Positions 1-8,166 of a stretch of DNA of 64,000 bases are shown here, piece by piece (position 1 is the first letter of the stretch; each line of letters opens with the position of its first letter). Source of the DNA: Streptomyces sp. DSM 110735 (GTDB lineage: Bacteria > Actinomycetota > Actinomycetes > Streptomycetales > Streptomycetaceae); NCBI RefSeq assembly GCF_016482685.1, contig NZ_JACYHF010000001.1, positions 496,001 to 560,000 of the forward strand. Direction: 5' to 3'. The notes beneath the pieces are model-generated. The model saw only the letters and a list, made by a program, of their open reading frames with translations, was not told the DNA's origin and made no database searches. Made by a program: the position numbers and the translations under genes.

Positions 1-2242
1 GCCGTCCGGTCGGCTGCACTCCCGCGGCCACCCGCGGGTCGGGCGCGGCGGGCAGCGCGGGCGGCAGCGCCGCCTGCTCCTCGCGGCCACCGGACGCGGG
101 CACACCCCGCGGGGACACGGCGGCACCGAGCCCCGAGGCCACGGCGGCCGTACCGGCGGCATGTTCCGCCGCCGTCATCACGGCACCCTCGGCCACCGCG
201 TCCTGACCGGCACCGGCACCCGCAGCCGCGTCGGCGGGCCGTCCGCGCCGCCGTCCCGTACCGCCGGACGCCGCCTGCGCCGTCTCCAGCGCGGCGGGTC
301 CGCCCTCCTCCTGGGCCGGGGCACCGCGCCTGCGGCGCCGTCCGGTCGGGGCGGGGGCGTCCGCGTCGCCGTTCACCGGACCGGCGGCGGACAGGTCGCT
401 GTCGAGGAAGGCGTCGGTGGAGGACCGCCGGGTCCTGCGCCCCGCGTCCTGCGCCTCCGGAGCCTCGTCGGCCGTGTCCTCCTGGACCGCCGGGAGCCGC
501 AGGGCGACCGTCCCGGCGCCGCCGCCGAGCGGCACCTCCAGGACGTACGCGCTGCCGCTCATGCCCGGGACCTCGTGCGTCTGGAGCACACCGCCGTGCG
601 CGCGGACGATCCCGCGCACGATCGGCTCGTGCACCGCGTCGCCCCCGGCGTACGGTCCGCGCACCTCGATGCGGGCGACCTCGCCGCGCTGGGCGGCGGC
701 GACCACGACCGTGTTGTCCAGGTAACCGCCCGCCGAGACAGGCGCGTTGCCGGTGGCGTCCACGCCCGCGACGTCCGCCACGAGATGGGCGAGCGCGGTG
801 GCCAGACGCTGCGGGTCGACCTCCGCCTCGATGGGCGGGGCGTGCACGGCGAACTGCACCCGACCGGGACCGATCAGCTCGACGGCGCCGTCCACACCGG
901 CGGCGACCACGGCGTCCAGCATCACCTTCGTACGGGTGATGTCCTCGCTGCCGGAGTCCAGGCGCTGGTAGGAGAGGACGTTGTCGATGAGGGCGGTGAT
1001 GCGGGCGTACCCGGCGGACAGGTGGTGGAGGACCTGGTTGGCCTCGGGCCAGAGCTGTCCCGCGTCGTCGGCGGCGAGGGCGGCCAGCTCGCGGCGCAGC
1101 TCGTCGAGAGGACCACGCAGGGAGTCGCCGAGGAGGGTCAGCAACTGCTCGTGCCGTCCGGAGAGGGCTTCGTAGCGGTCCTTCTCGCGCTCGGCGAGAG
1201 CCGCGTACCGCTCCTCGCCCGCCGCCAGTTGCTCCTCGTGCTTCTCGCGCAGCCCGGCCAGCTCGGTGTCGCGCTCCTCGCGCAGCTCCGCGAGCTTCGT
1301 GTCCCGGTCCTCGCGCAGCTCCTCCAGCTCCGCCACGTGCTTCTGGCGCAGCGCGGTCAGGTCGGAGGCGTGCTCCTCGGAGAGCTTCTCCAGCTCCTCG
1401 GCGTGCGCCTTCTCCAGCTCGGACTTCTCCACCGAGAGCGTCTCGTAGGCGCGCCGGTCGGTGAAGGTCATCACGGCGCCGACGAGCTGGTCCCCGTCGC
1501 GCACCGGCGCGGTGGTCAGGTCGACCGAGACCTCGTCGCCGTTCTTGGCCCACAGCACCTGCCCGCGCACCCGGTGCTTGCGCCCCGAGCGCAGGGTGTC
1601 GGCGAGCGGGGACTCGGCGTACGGGAAGGGGGAGCCGTCGGCCCGCGAGTGCAGGACGAGGTTGTGCAGCTCCTTGCCGCCCAGCTCGCCGGCGCGGTAG
1701 CCGAGGATCTGCGCGGCGGCCGGGTTGACCAGCACGATCCGCCCGTCGGTGTCCGTACCGACGACGCCCTCGGACGCCGCCCGCAGGATCATCTCGGTCT
1801 GCCGCTGCGAACGCGCCAGCTCGGCCTCGGTGTCCACGGTCCCGGACAGGTCCCGTACGACGAGCATCAGCAGCTCGTCGCCGGTGTAGCCGGAACCGTC
1901 GTACGCCTGCTGCCCGTTCTCCAGGTTCGCGCTGGTGACCTCGACCGGGAACTCGGTGCCGTCGGTGCGCCGGGCGACCATCCGCGTCGGCTTCGTGCGG
2001 CCGCGCGGGTCCATGTGGTCGGGGCGGCGCATGGAGCCGGGGATCAGCTTGGAGTCGAACTGCGGCAGCAGATCGAGCAGCCCGCGCCCGACGAGCGCCG
2101 TGCCGGGAGCCTCGAAGGTCTCCAGGGCGATGGTGTTGGCGTTGACGACGGTCCCGTTGGCGTTGACCAGGAGCAACGCGTCGGGCAGCGCGTCGAGTAT
2201 GGCTGCGAGGCGAGCAGCGCCTCGGGATGGCCTGCTGCTCAC
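1..2242 (-). CDS. PAS-domain histidine-kinase-like protein (partial, probable pseudokinase)
   Basis: The GTG start at 2242 follows a strong GGGAGGAAG ribosome site; the frame is open to the window edge, so the C-terminus is missing. The N-terminus carries two PAS-like sensor domains (first about residues 10-130, second about 140-260). A long charged coiled coil rich in LREERD/EKHEE repeats follows, then a dimerisation-like helix and a degenerate GHKL ATPase-like domain. Where active kinases have SHELRTPL, this protein reads DSLRGPL, so the phospho-accepting histidine is gone. The N-box asparagines are also absent. A long low-complexity Ala/Gly/Pro/Arg tail follows. Soluble (no TM segment seen). 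Likely a signalling scaffold rather than a kinase; the domain calls are solid, the role is inferred. Confidence 0.8.
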   Translation of the reverse strand, partial: MSSRPSRGAARLAAILDALPDALLLVNANGTVVNANTIALETFEAPGTALVGRGLLDLLPQFDSKLIPGSMRRPDHMDPRGRTKPTRMVARRTDGTEFPVEVTSANLENGQQAYDGSGYTGDELLMLVVRDLSGTVDTEAELARSQRQTEMILRAASEGVVGTDTDGRIVLVNPAAAQILGYRAGELGGKELHNLVLHSRADGSPFPYAESPLADTLRSGRKHRVRGQVLWAKNGDEVSVDLTTAPVRDGDQLVGAVMTFTDRRAYETLSVEKSELEKAHAEELEKLSEEHASDLTALRQKHVAELEELREDRDTKLAELREERDTELAGLREKHEEQLAAGEERYAALAEREKDRYEALSGRHEQLLTLLGDSLRGPLDELRRELAALAADDAGQLWPEANQVLHHLSAGYARITALIDNVLSYQRLDSGSEDITRTKVMLDAVVAAGVDGAVELIGPGRVQFAVHAPPIEAEVDPQRLATALAHLVADVAGVDATGNAPVSAGGYLDNTVVVAAAQRGEVARIEVRGPYAGGDAVHEPIVRGIVRAHGGVLQTHEVPGMSGSAYVLEVPLGGGAGTVALRLPAVQEDTADEAPEAQDAGRRTRRSSTDAFLDSDLSAAGPVNGDADAPAPTGRRRRRGAPAQEEGGPAALETAQAASGGTGRRRGRPADAAAGAGAGQDAVAEGAVMTAAEHAAGTAAVASGLGAAVSPRGVPASGGREEQAALPPALPAAPDPRVAAGVQPTGR

Positions 2243-2632
2243 GAGACGCTTCCTCCCTGTTACCGCACCTTGCCTACCGCTCGGGCCATCTTGCCAACCG
2301 GCCCGCGGGGTGTCACGCGAGGGAGTCTAAAGGCACGGGTCGGGCTCGCGGCGCCGGATACGGGGGAGGTCCCACGAGGAAGTGACCCCGAACATGTGCG
2401 CGCGTACGACACGACCACCGCCCCGCCTTCCCTTCTCCCCGCTCCCTCCTCTTCTCTTCCCCCTCTCCCCTCTCTCCGTCACGTCCGCCGTCACGTCCTC
2501 CGCCACGCCAAAGAAGCCCTTTGCCCTGCGGCCCTCGCGCCTAGTACCGTGGGGGTCGATTGGTGACGCGGTGCTTGCCTGTGTCATCATCTGCACGCAC
2601 CGATCGCGCGCTCGCGCGTGAACGGTTGTGCT
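2243..2632. other. Gene-free stretch between PAS protein and tRNA-Ser
   Basis: No supported gene. It holds the upstream region of the PAS-protein gene (reading left) and of tRNA-Ser (reading right). The notable feature is a pyrimidine-rich run at about 2425-2480 (repeated CCTC/TTCC). I see no convincing promoter hexamers. Confidence 0.5.
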
Positions 2633-2723
2633 GGAGGCGTCGCCTAGTCCGGTCTATGGCGCCGCACTGCTAATGCGGTTTGGGCCTTAAAGCCCATCGA
2701 GGGTTCAAATCCCTCCGCCTCCG
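2633..2723 (+). tRNA. tRNA-Ser(GCU)
   Basis: A 91-nt tRNA. The acceptor stem GGAGGCG pairs with CGCCTCC and the discriminator is G. The anticodon loop CTGCTAA gives anticodon GCU. A long variable arm, as in serine tRNAs, precedes the T arm with GGTTCAAATCC. CCA is not encoded. A strong hairpin terminator begins 7 bases downstream. Confidence 0.95.
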
Positions 2724-2730
2724 CACCCAC

Positions 2731-2763
2731 CCGAAGCCCCGGTCCCCAGGACCGGGGCTTCGG
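2731..2763 (+). terminator. Terminator after tRNA-Ser(GCU)
   Basis: A perfect 15-bp inverted repeat (2731-2745 with 2749-2763) with a 3-nt loop. There is no clear U-tract, as is usual for Streptomyces terminators. Confidence 0.85.
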
Positions 2764-2877
2764 CGTTTCCGGAACGCACCCCGCCGTTTCCACCCCGCGC
2801 CCCACCTTGGGCGCCACCCGCCCCACCCCGCCCCAGATCCATGTTTCCGCAGGTCAGAGGAGGTGATCGGAACGGAT

Positions 2878-2906
2878 TTCACATGACGGCGGCAGTCATG
2901 TAATGT
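2878..2906 (+). promoter_or_regulatory. Candidate promoter of tRNA-Arg(ACG)
   Basis: TTCACA at 2878-2883 and TAATGT at 2901-2906 are spaced by 17 bases and fit -35/-10 elements about 60 bases before the tRNA. A perfect 7-bp inverted repeat, ACATGAC (2881-2887) and GTCATGT (2895-2901), lies over the spacer and could be an operator. Sequence inference only. Confidence 0.5.
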
Positions 2907-2966
2907 TCTTCCTGTCGCCGGGACGGGCCGAAAGGGCCGGAACGAAAGACAAAAACAAAAGAACAA

Positions 2967-3039
2967 GCACTCGTAGCTTAACGGATAGAGCATCTGACTA
3001 CGGATCAGAAGGTTGCAGGTTCGAATCCTGCCGAGTGCA
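2967..3039 (+). tRNA. tRNA-Arg(ACG)
   Basis: A 73-nt cloverleaf. Acceptor GCACTCG pairs with CGAGTGC, discriminator A. Anticodon stem TCTGA/TCAGA with loop CTACGGA gives anticodon ACG (read as ICG after deamination by TadA, encoded at 24865-25332). The T arm has GGTTCGAATCC. CCA is not encoded. Confidence 0.95.
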
Positions 3040-3044
3040 CAGCG

Positions 3045-3074
3045 AAGAGGCCCCGGAGAGATCCGGGGCCTCTT
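3045..3074 (+). terminator. Terminator after tRNA-Arg
   Basis: A perfect 13-bp stem (3045-3057 with 3062-3074) with a GAGA loop, followed by a T-rich stretch (GTGTTTTCT). Confidence 0.85.
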
Positions 3075-3154
3075 GTGTTTTCTCTTGTATCGGCCGTAAC
3101 GCGTTGCCCCCGCCGGGCCCTGTAAAGGGTGACTTCGGATCACGGAAGGGTGCC

Positions 3155-3661
3155 ATGGCTGGCAGAGCGGGGCGGGAGTACCAGGAGTTCGCGGCGGCGC
3201 GGGGAGCGCATCTGTTCCGTACCGCGTGTCTGCTGACCGGGGGCGACTGGCATCTGGCCGAGGACCTGGTGCAGGAGACGCTGGCGAAGATGTACTGCTC
3301 GTGGCGGCGGATCAACCGGGACAGCTCGCCGGTGGCGTACGCCAACACCGTGCTCACCCGCACGTTCCTCTCGCACCGCCGCAGGCGCAGTTCCGCCGAG
3401 CGGCCCAGTGACCGGATGCCGGACAGGGTGGGGCGCGCCGACGACGCCGAGCTGCGGCTGACCCTGCTGGAGGGGCTGGCCCGGCTGTCGGCCAAGGACC
3501 GTGCCGTGCTGGTGCTGCGGTACTGGGAGGACCGCTCGGTGGAGGAGACCGCCGAGGTCCTCCGGCTCTCGCCGGGCGCGGTCCGGGCGCAGAGCCTGCG
3601 CGCGCTGCGCCGGCTGCGCGCCGAGCTGGGCGATCAACTGACCGAGCTGGCACCCCGGTAG
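3155..3661 (+). CDS. ECF sigma factor, SigE-type
   Basis: 168 aa. The ATG at 3155 follows a GGAAGGG ribosome site. Region 2 is residues about 10-75 (LFRTACLLTGGDWHLAEDLV, WRRI) and region 4 about 100-160, with the helix-turn-helix around VEETAEVLRLSPGAVRAQS. Length and order fit the small cytoplasmic ECF family common in actinobacteria. An open frame continues upstream but runs through the tRNA-Arg gene, so this start is preferred. The next gene, 65 bases on, encodes a one-TM protein that may be its anti-sigma or sensor partner. Target promoters are unknown. Confidence 0.9.
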   Translation: MAGRAGREYQEFAAARGAHLFRTACLLTGGDWHLAEDLVQETLAKMYCSWRRINRDSSPVAYANTVLTRTFLSHRRRRSSAERPSDRMPDRVGRADDAELRLTLLEGLARLSAKDRAVLVLRYWEDRSVEETAEVLRLSPGAVRAQSLRALRRLRAELGDQLTELAPR

Positions 3662-3726
3662 ACCCGTGGTCGTCCGGGGCTTCGCGCCCCTTCACCGTCG
3701 TACTCGCACAGAAACGGAGATTCGTC

Positions 3727-4959
3727 ATGCCCGCAGACGCCCACGACGTGTTCGAGCAGCACCTGCCCGCCGCGCTGGACGACGCCGCCCACGCCCTTCC
3801 TCCGCTGCCCCCCGGTCTGCTGGAGCGTGCCGCCCGGCGCGGGCGCCGACGGCGGATGTGGCGGACCGCGCGGGTGGGGGGCGGTGCCGTGCTGACGGTG
3901 GCCGCGCTCGGCGGGGTGCTGGTGGGGACCGGGGTCCTCGGGGGCGCCGGGACGCCGACGGCGGTTCCGGGGATGTCCGCCCCCGCCCCCGCCGACTCCA
4001 GCGGTCCGGCGCCGCGTGTGAGCGGGGACGACGTGTCGGCCACGCTGCGCGGTCTGATGCCGAAGAGCGGCACCGTCTCGAAGGTGTGGGGCAAGCGGTT
4101 GCCCGGCAGCCTCACGGCCGGGCTCGTCGTCCGCACCGGCGCCCACGGCGCGCCGTCCGCGCTCGACCTCGGGATCTCCCGGCAGCAGGCGGGCGGATGC
4201 CTGCCCGTCGAGGTGCGGCCGTACGACACCTGCGCGCGGAAGAAGTTCGCCGACGGCTCCGTGCTGTACTCCACCAAGTCCTTCACCTACCCGAACAGCC
4301 GTGACGGGCAACGGCGTTGGTACGTCGAGTACATCACCCGCGACGGCGCCCGGCTGTTCCTGGAGGAGTTCGGCGGGGGCGGCGAGAAGGCGTCCACCTC
4401 CGGCGGCGACCCGGTGCTCTCCCTCGACCGGCTCGGCGCCGTCGTCCGGAGCCCTGCCTGGCGTACGGCCATCGCCTCCCTCCAGGACCCGGACGGCGCC
4501 GAAGCGCCCCCGCGGCAGCAGGGCGTGCCCTCCGCCGACCGGATGTCCTCGGTGCTCACCGCGCTGCTGCCCCGGGGGCACGTCTCGGACCTGAGCAGCT
4601 CCCCGGGACTGGTGCAGCTCGTCCACGACGACGGCCACGGCAGGAACATGGTCGAGGTGGACGTCCAGCCGGACCAGAACGACGTGCTGGCCGGGGAGAT
4701 GGGCTGCAGGGGAGGAGAGCTCACCTGCGACAGCGAGGTCCTCAAGGACGGCACCAGGGTCAAGGCGACCCGGTCCCCCTCGGAGAAGGGCGGCGCCGCG
4801 GTCGTCTGGGAGGTCGACACCCTGCGCCCCGACGGTCTGCGCGTCCTGGTGCGCGAGATCAACTCCTACGCCGAGGCGGGCCCCGTCACCCGCCCCGAGC
4901 CCGCGCTGAGCCTGGCGAAACTGCGGACGATGGCGCTGGACCCGAGGTGGCGCCGCTGA
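3727..4959 (+). CDS. Single-pass membrane protein, possible anti-sigma partner
   Basis: 410 aa. The start is ATG, with an AACGGAGA ribosome site. Residues 1-40 are acidic, then Arg-rich (RRGRRRR), followed by one TM helix at about 45-72 and a Thr/Pro/Gly-poor globular extracytoplasmic domain of about 330 residues with several cysteines (GGCLP, DTCARK, GCRGGELTC). The N-terminus-in layout and its place directly after an ECF sigma gene fit a regulator or sensor for that sigma factor. I recognise no zinc anti-sigma HxxxCxxC motif. The function is inferred from context only. Confidence 0.75.
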   Translation: MPADAHDVFEQHLPAALDDAAHALPPLPPGLLERAARRGRRRRMWRTARVGGGAVLTVAALGGVLVGTGVLGGAGTPTAVPGMSAPAPADSSGPAPRVSGDDVSATLRGLMPKSGTVSKVWGKRLPGSLTAGLVVRTGAHGAPSALDLGISRQQAGGCLPVEVRPYDTCARKKFADGSVLYSTKSFTYPNSRDGQRRWYVEYITRDGARLFLEEFGGGGEKASTSGGDPVLSLDRLGAVVRSPAWRTAIASLQDPDGAEAPPRQQGVPSADRMSSVLTALLPRGHVSDLSSSPGLVQLVHDDGHGRNMVEVDVQPDQNDVLAGEMGCRGGELTCDSEVLKDGTRVKATRSPSEKGGAAVVWEVDTLRPDGLRVLVREINSYAEAGPVTRPEPALSLAKLRTMALDPRWRR

Positions 4960-4975
4960 CCGACCGTACGAGGGC

Positions 4976-5455
4976 TCACTCCCCCTTGTCGTTCAGCCGT
5001 TCCAGGCTCGCGTGGGCCAGGGCGGTGCCGCGGGTGAACCAGTCGGTGAGGACGCCGAGTTCGTCGGGGGAGTACTCCGCGAAGAGAGCGGTGAGGTTCT
5101 CGTAGTGGCAGGCGTACTCCGCGCCGACCCGGGTCACCGCGTCCGGGACGGCGGCGACGCGGACGCGGCGGCGGTCGGCGGGGTCGGGGCGGCGGGTGAC
5201 GTAGCCCGCGCGTTCCAGGCGGTTGAGGATGCCGGTGACCGCGCCGGTGGTGACGTGGGCGCGGGCGGCGAGGTCGCCCGCGGTGAGCAGGTCGTCGCCC
5301 GCCTCCAGGACGAAGCCGAAGCAGGTGAGGTCGGTGACGTTCAGACCCAGCCGCCGGGCCAGTTCCTGCTGGCCGATCAGATGGGCGGCGATGAGGTGGT
5401 CCATCGCCGACAGCGCCTGGGCCGGAGTCGCGGGCGGTCGGGCGGGGCGGTCCAT
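4976..5455 (-). CDS. MarR-family transcriptional regulator
   Basis: 159 aa. The ATG at 5455 is preceded by AAGGAA. A winged-helix domain runs from about residue 30 to 105, with LTAGDLAARAHVTTGAVTG as recognition helix region and the wing RRPDPADRRRVRV, typical of MarR. It is divergent from the small membrane protein gene at 5535, and an inverted repeat lies in the 79-base gap, so it probably controls itself and that gene. The ligand is unknown. Confidence 0.9.
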   Translation of the reverse strand: MDRPARPPATPAQALSAMDHLIAAHLIGQQELARRLGLNVTDLTCFGFVLEAGDDLLTAGDLAARAHVTTGAVTGILNRLERAGYVTRRPDPADRRRVRVAAVPDAVTRVGAEYACHYENLTALFAEYSPDELGVLTDWFTRGTALAHASLERLNDKGE

Positions 5456-5477
5456 CTGGTCAGATTCCTTAGCCTGT

Positions 5478-5500
5478 GAGATATTCGCGAGACGAATCTC
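5478..5500. promoter_or_regulatory. Candidate MarR operator
   Basis: A near-perfect inverted repeat, GAGATATTCG (5478-5487) and CGAATCTC (5493-5500), lies between the divergent MarR gene and the gene at 5535. It is the only clear dyad in the gap. Confidence 0.55.
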
Positions 5501-5534
5501 TTAGTTGGTGAGACATTTCCCGGGAGGGGTCTCC

Positions 5535-5897
5535 ATGAGTCTGTACGACGAGGGTCACACGATCGCCGGCTGGACCGGGTTCGGCGTCGCCACGGCGGGG
5601 GCGTGTGTCCTCGGGGTGGGTGTGTGCGTCGTGTCCGTGCCGTACCTCGCGGGCGGGGCGGCGGTCGTGGCTCTGGGGGTGCTCGTCACCTGGGTCCTGC
5701 ATCTGACGGGCTGGGGCAAGCCGCCGGGGGTGCGACCGCGCGAGCAGTGGGGGATGCGGGTCCGGGACACGACGGCCAGGGACGGGCATCCGGGGTGCGT
5801 GGGGTGCCGGCTCGCCGGGCGGGGGCGGAGCGGCGAGAACGCGCTGGTGGGGACGGACGTGGGTGCGGAATCGATACCTCTGTCTTCTATCGAGTGA
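5535..5897 (+). CDS. Small membrane protein of the HGxxPAAW type
   Basis: 120 aa. The ATG at 5535 follows CGGGAGGGG; an upstream in-frame GTG at 5505 lacks a ribosome site and overlaps the operator. The N-terminus has EGHTIAGW, matching the HGHTPAAW signature of a small actinobacterial membrane family. Two TM helices follow at about 18-38 and 42-62. The C-terminal half is hydrophilic and Arg/Gly-rich with GCVGCRL. The family function is unknown. Probably controlled by the divergent MarR protein. Confidence 0.7.
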   Translation: MSLYDEGHTIAGWTGFGVATAGACVLGVGVCVVSVPYLAGGAAVVALGVLVTWVLHLTGWGKPPGVRPREQWGMRVRDTTARDGHPGCVGCRLAGRGRSGENALVGTDVGAESIPLSSIE

Positions 5898-5963
5898 ACG
5901 TGCGCTGTGTGCACGGCAGTTGGTGAGGGGCGTCCCTAGCTTCCGGGATGGAGGTGATGCTCG

Positions 5964-7001
5964 ATGTACGAGCAGGACGAGAACGGCATGGATTCCTGGG
6001 GCGCGGCGACGCCGCGGCGGGAGGCGATCGAGATCAACGACTTCGTGTACGCGGCCACCGGAGCGCGGCTGCGGAGGCTCACCCTGCCGGACGGCACGCA
6101 CTGGTTCCCGGCCGCGGACGTGTGCAAGCGCCTCGGCTACGCACATGTGGGTTCGGCTCTGCGCAATGTCGCCGACCACGTCAACTTCGCTCCACTTGAG
6201 AGTGTGCTTCTGAAGCACACTCTCGGCATTCCCGCAGGTCGAGAGTGGCGCCGAGACATGAACGTAGTGAACCTTCAGGGGCTGATCCAGTTGGTCAACG
6301 GGTGCACCAAACCGGAGTCGCAGCCCTTCAGGACCTGGGTCTCCGAAGTCATCGCCACCATCCAGCGCGACGGTTCGTACACTCTCGACCCCGCCCCCGT
6401 GCAGCCCCCGCCCGGCGAAGGCACCGCCTATCTCATGCCCGACGAAGTCGCGGAGGCGATCGTCCGGCTGGAGGAGCGGAACATCCGGGCGGACGAGGCG
6501 ATGGTGGTCGCGCGGCTGGAGGAGATCGAACAGGCGCGGCGGGCGAACGAGGAGCGCGGGCGGACCAACGAGCACCTCGGTCGTGTGACCGATCAGCTCG
6601 GCCACACCAACCACCACCTCGGCGCCCTCGACTCCCGAGCCGGAGGACTCCACCACGTCCTCGGTCGTATCGCCGACACCCTCGACCTCATCGCGGACCG
6701 GCTCCAGCCCCCGCCCCCGCGCACCGCGGCAGAAGGCGCGCCGCGTCTCACAGCCCAGCACCTCCTCGCCACCTGGCGGGCCCGCAACCTCGTCGTCACC
6801 GACGACGTGCACGCGGTGGCCGCCTGTCTCGCCCCCGCTCTCGTACGCGGTCCGGCCCCCTGCAGGCTGGAGGACGTCGCCGAGCGCACCGGTCTCACCC
6901 TCGACCGCGTCCACGACTGCGTGCGGATGCTGATCAAGCGGGGGTGCGTGCGGCAGGCGGGGAACGCGGCGGACGGGGTGCCGGTGTACGTGCTGCCGTA
7001 G
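5964..7001 (+). CDS. Bro-N domain protein (phage antirepressor-like)
   Basis: 345 aa. The ATG at 5964 has GGAGGTGATGC upstream. A Bro-N domain spans about residues 25-135 (WFPAADVCKRLGY, VVNLQGLIQLV), the fold of phage antirepressors and baculovirus BRO proteins, thought to bind DNA. A charged helix follows at 155-215 (LEERNIRADEAMVVARLEE, heptad-like), then a winged-helix-like tail at about 260-345. No phage genes adjoin it, so it looks domesticated. An unusual 27-bp palindrome sits inside the Bro-N coding region (6198-6224). The role is unproven. Confidence 0.8.
   Translation: MYEQDENGMDSWGAATPRREAIEINDFVYAATGARLRRLTLPDGTHWFPAADVCKRLGYAHVGSALRNVADHVNFAPLESVLLKHTLGIPAGREWRRDMNVVNLQGLIQLVNGCTKPESQPFRTWVSEVIATIQRDGSYTLDPAPVQPPPGEGTAYLMPDEVAEAIVRLEERNIRADEAMVVARLEEIEQARRANEERGRTNEHLGRVTDQLGHTNHHLGALDSRAGGLHHVLGRIADTLDLIADRLQPPPPRTAAEGAPRLTAQHLLATWRARNLVVTDDVHAVAACLAPALVRGPAPCRLEDVAERTGLTLDRVHDCVRMLIKRGCVRQAGNAADGVPVYVLP
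6198..6224. repeat. Near-perfect 27-bp palindrome inside the Bro-N gene
   Basis: GAGAGTGTGCTTC (6198-6210) is the exact reverse complement of 6212-6224, with one central base. It encodes ESVLLKHTL. It could be an internal operator or an mRNA hairpin. Confidence 0.7.
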
Positions 7002-7072
7002 CCCGCGCGCCGTATCGCCCACGCGCGTACGCCCGCCCCCGCTGTCAGTGCCCTCCCCTACCCTCGGCACCC

Positions 7073-7966
7073 ATGGCACCCGCACGCGTATGGAGATGTT
7101 CCGGACTCCGCTGGACCCCGCAGGGACCCGTGCTGGTGTGGGGCGGTGGCAGGCGCAGCCCGCTGAGCAGAGGGAAGGCGATCGCCTTCGCCGTGGCGGA
7201 GGAGACGCCGCGCCGGTGTGTCGGCGCACGCGGGAACGGCTGTCCGGTGCGCGCGGCGGTGCCGGGAAGAAGCACCGGTGCCCGGTGCGAGGAGTGTGCG
7301 CGGCTGGACCGGGCGCATTCGGTCGCCGCCGACACCCTGGCCGACGATCCGCGTCCCTACCGTGTCTATCTGGCCTGGTTCGGTCCCGGCATGACCAAGG
7401 TCGGCATCACCGCCGCCGAGCGGGGTTCCGCGCGCCTGCTCGAACAGGGCGCCGTCTGTTTCACCTGGCTCGGCACCGGACCCCTGATGGCCGCCCGCCG
7501 CACCGAGGAGCTGCTGCGCGCCGCGCTGAACGTGCCGGACCGGCTGCCGTACGCCGAGAAGCGTGCCGTACGGGCGCATCTCCCGCCGACCGGCGCCGAA
7601 CGTGCCGTGGAAGTGGAGGACTTGCACGCTCGGGCTCGCGCCCTTCCCGCCTGGCCCGAGTCCCTCGACCCCGCTCCCTGCCAAGTCGTGGACCACGTCG
7701 AGGTGTTCGGCATCCGGCGCGACGAACCCGCTGTCGCCGACGTGCGTGAGCTGGTCCCCGGCGGTGCCCTCGGCGGAGAACTCGTCGCGGTCGCCGGACC
7801 CGATCTGCATCTCGCCGTCGACGGTCATGGAGTCGTCGTCCTCGACACCCGGCTGATGACCGGCTGGGACCTCGTGACGCCCCAGCCTCCGCACAGCGGT
7901 GAACCGACCGTGCCGACAAGGAAGTTCACGGCCAAGCGGGTCAATCAGCAGGACGGTCTCTTCTGA
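7073..7966 (+). CDS. DUF2797 family protein
   Basis: 297 aa. The ATG at 7073 was chosen because similarity to the family starts there (WRCSGLRW); the same frame is open much further upstream across the Bro-N gene. The N-terminal third has cysteines in a zinc-site-like layout (C50, GNGCPVRA, CEEC) and the centre has the conserved VYLAWFGPGMTKVGIT stretch, then a helical region and a small beta domain. The last five residues, QDGLF, fit the QxxLF form of the sliding-clamp-binding motif. Family function is not established; a DNA-related role is a guess from that motif. Confidence 0.75.
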   Translation: MAPARVWRCSGLRWTPQGPVLVWGGGRRSPLSRGKAIAFAVAEETPRRCVGARGNGCPVRAAVPGRSTGARCEECARLDRAHSVAADTLADDPRPYRVYLAWFGPGMTKVGITAAERGSARLLEQGAVCFTWLGTGPLMAARRTEELLRAALNVPDRLPYAEKRAVRAHLPPTGAERAVEVEDLHARARALPAWPESLDPAPCQVVDHVEVFGIRRDEPAVADVRELVPGGALGGELVAVAGPDLHLAVDGHGVVVLDTRLMTGWDLVTPQPPHSGEPTVPTRKFTAKRVNQQDGLF

Positions 7967-8166
7967 CGGGGCGTGCTCCTCCGCCGAACGGTCCCCGTCG
8001 CACGCCCCGGCTCCCCCAGCAAATCCCCATCAACCCCCCAAGCGAACCCCACCCATTCCCCAAGCAATCCCCCTATCACCCCTTTCCGATCACCCCTCGC
8101 GCATTTCTCAGCGAAATCACAGATTGCCGAAAGTCTCTTCTCAGAGGCTCCGGACATGGTTCCGCC

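Noticed and set aside
161..2566. An 801-codon open frame on the plus strand
   Set aside because: It is the mirror of the PAS-protein gene: Arg/Gly/Val-rich translation without domains, while the minus strand has clear PAS motifs and a ribosome site.
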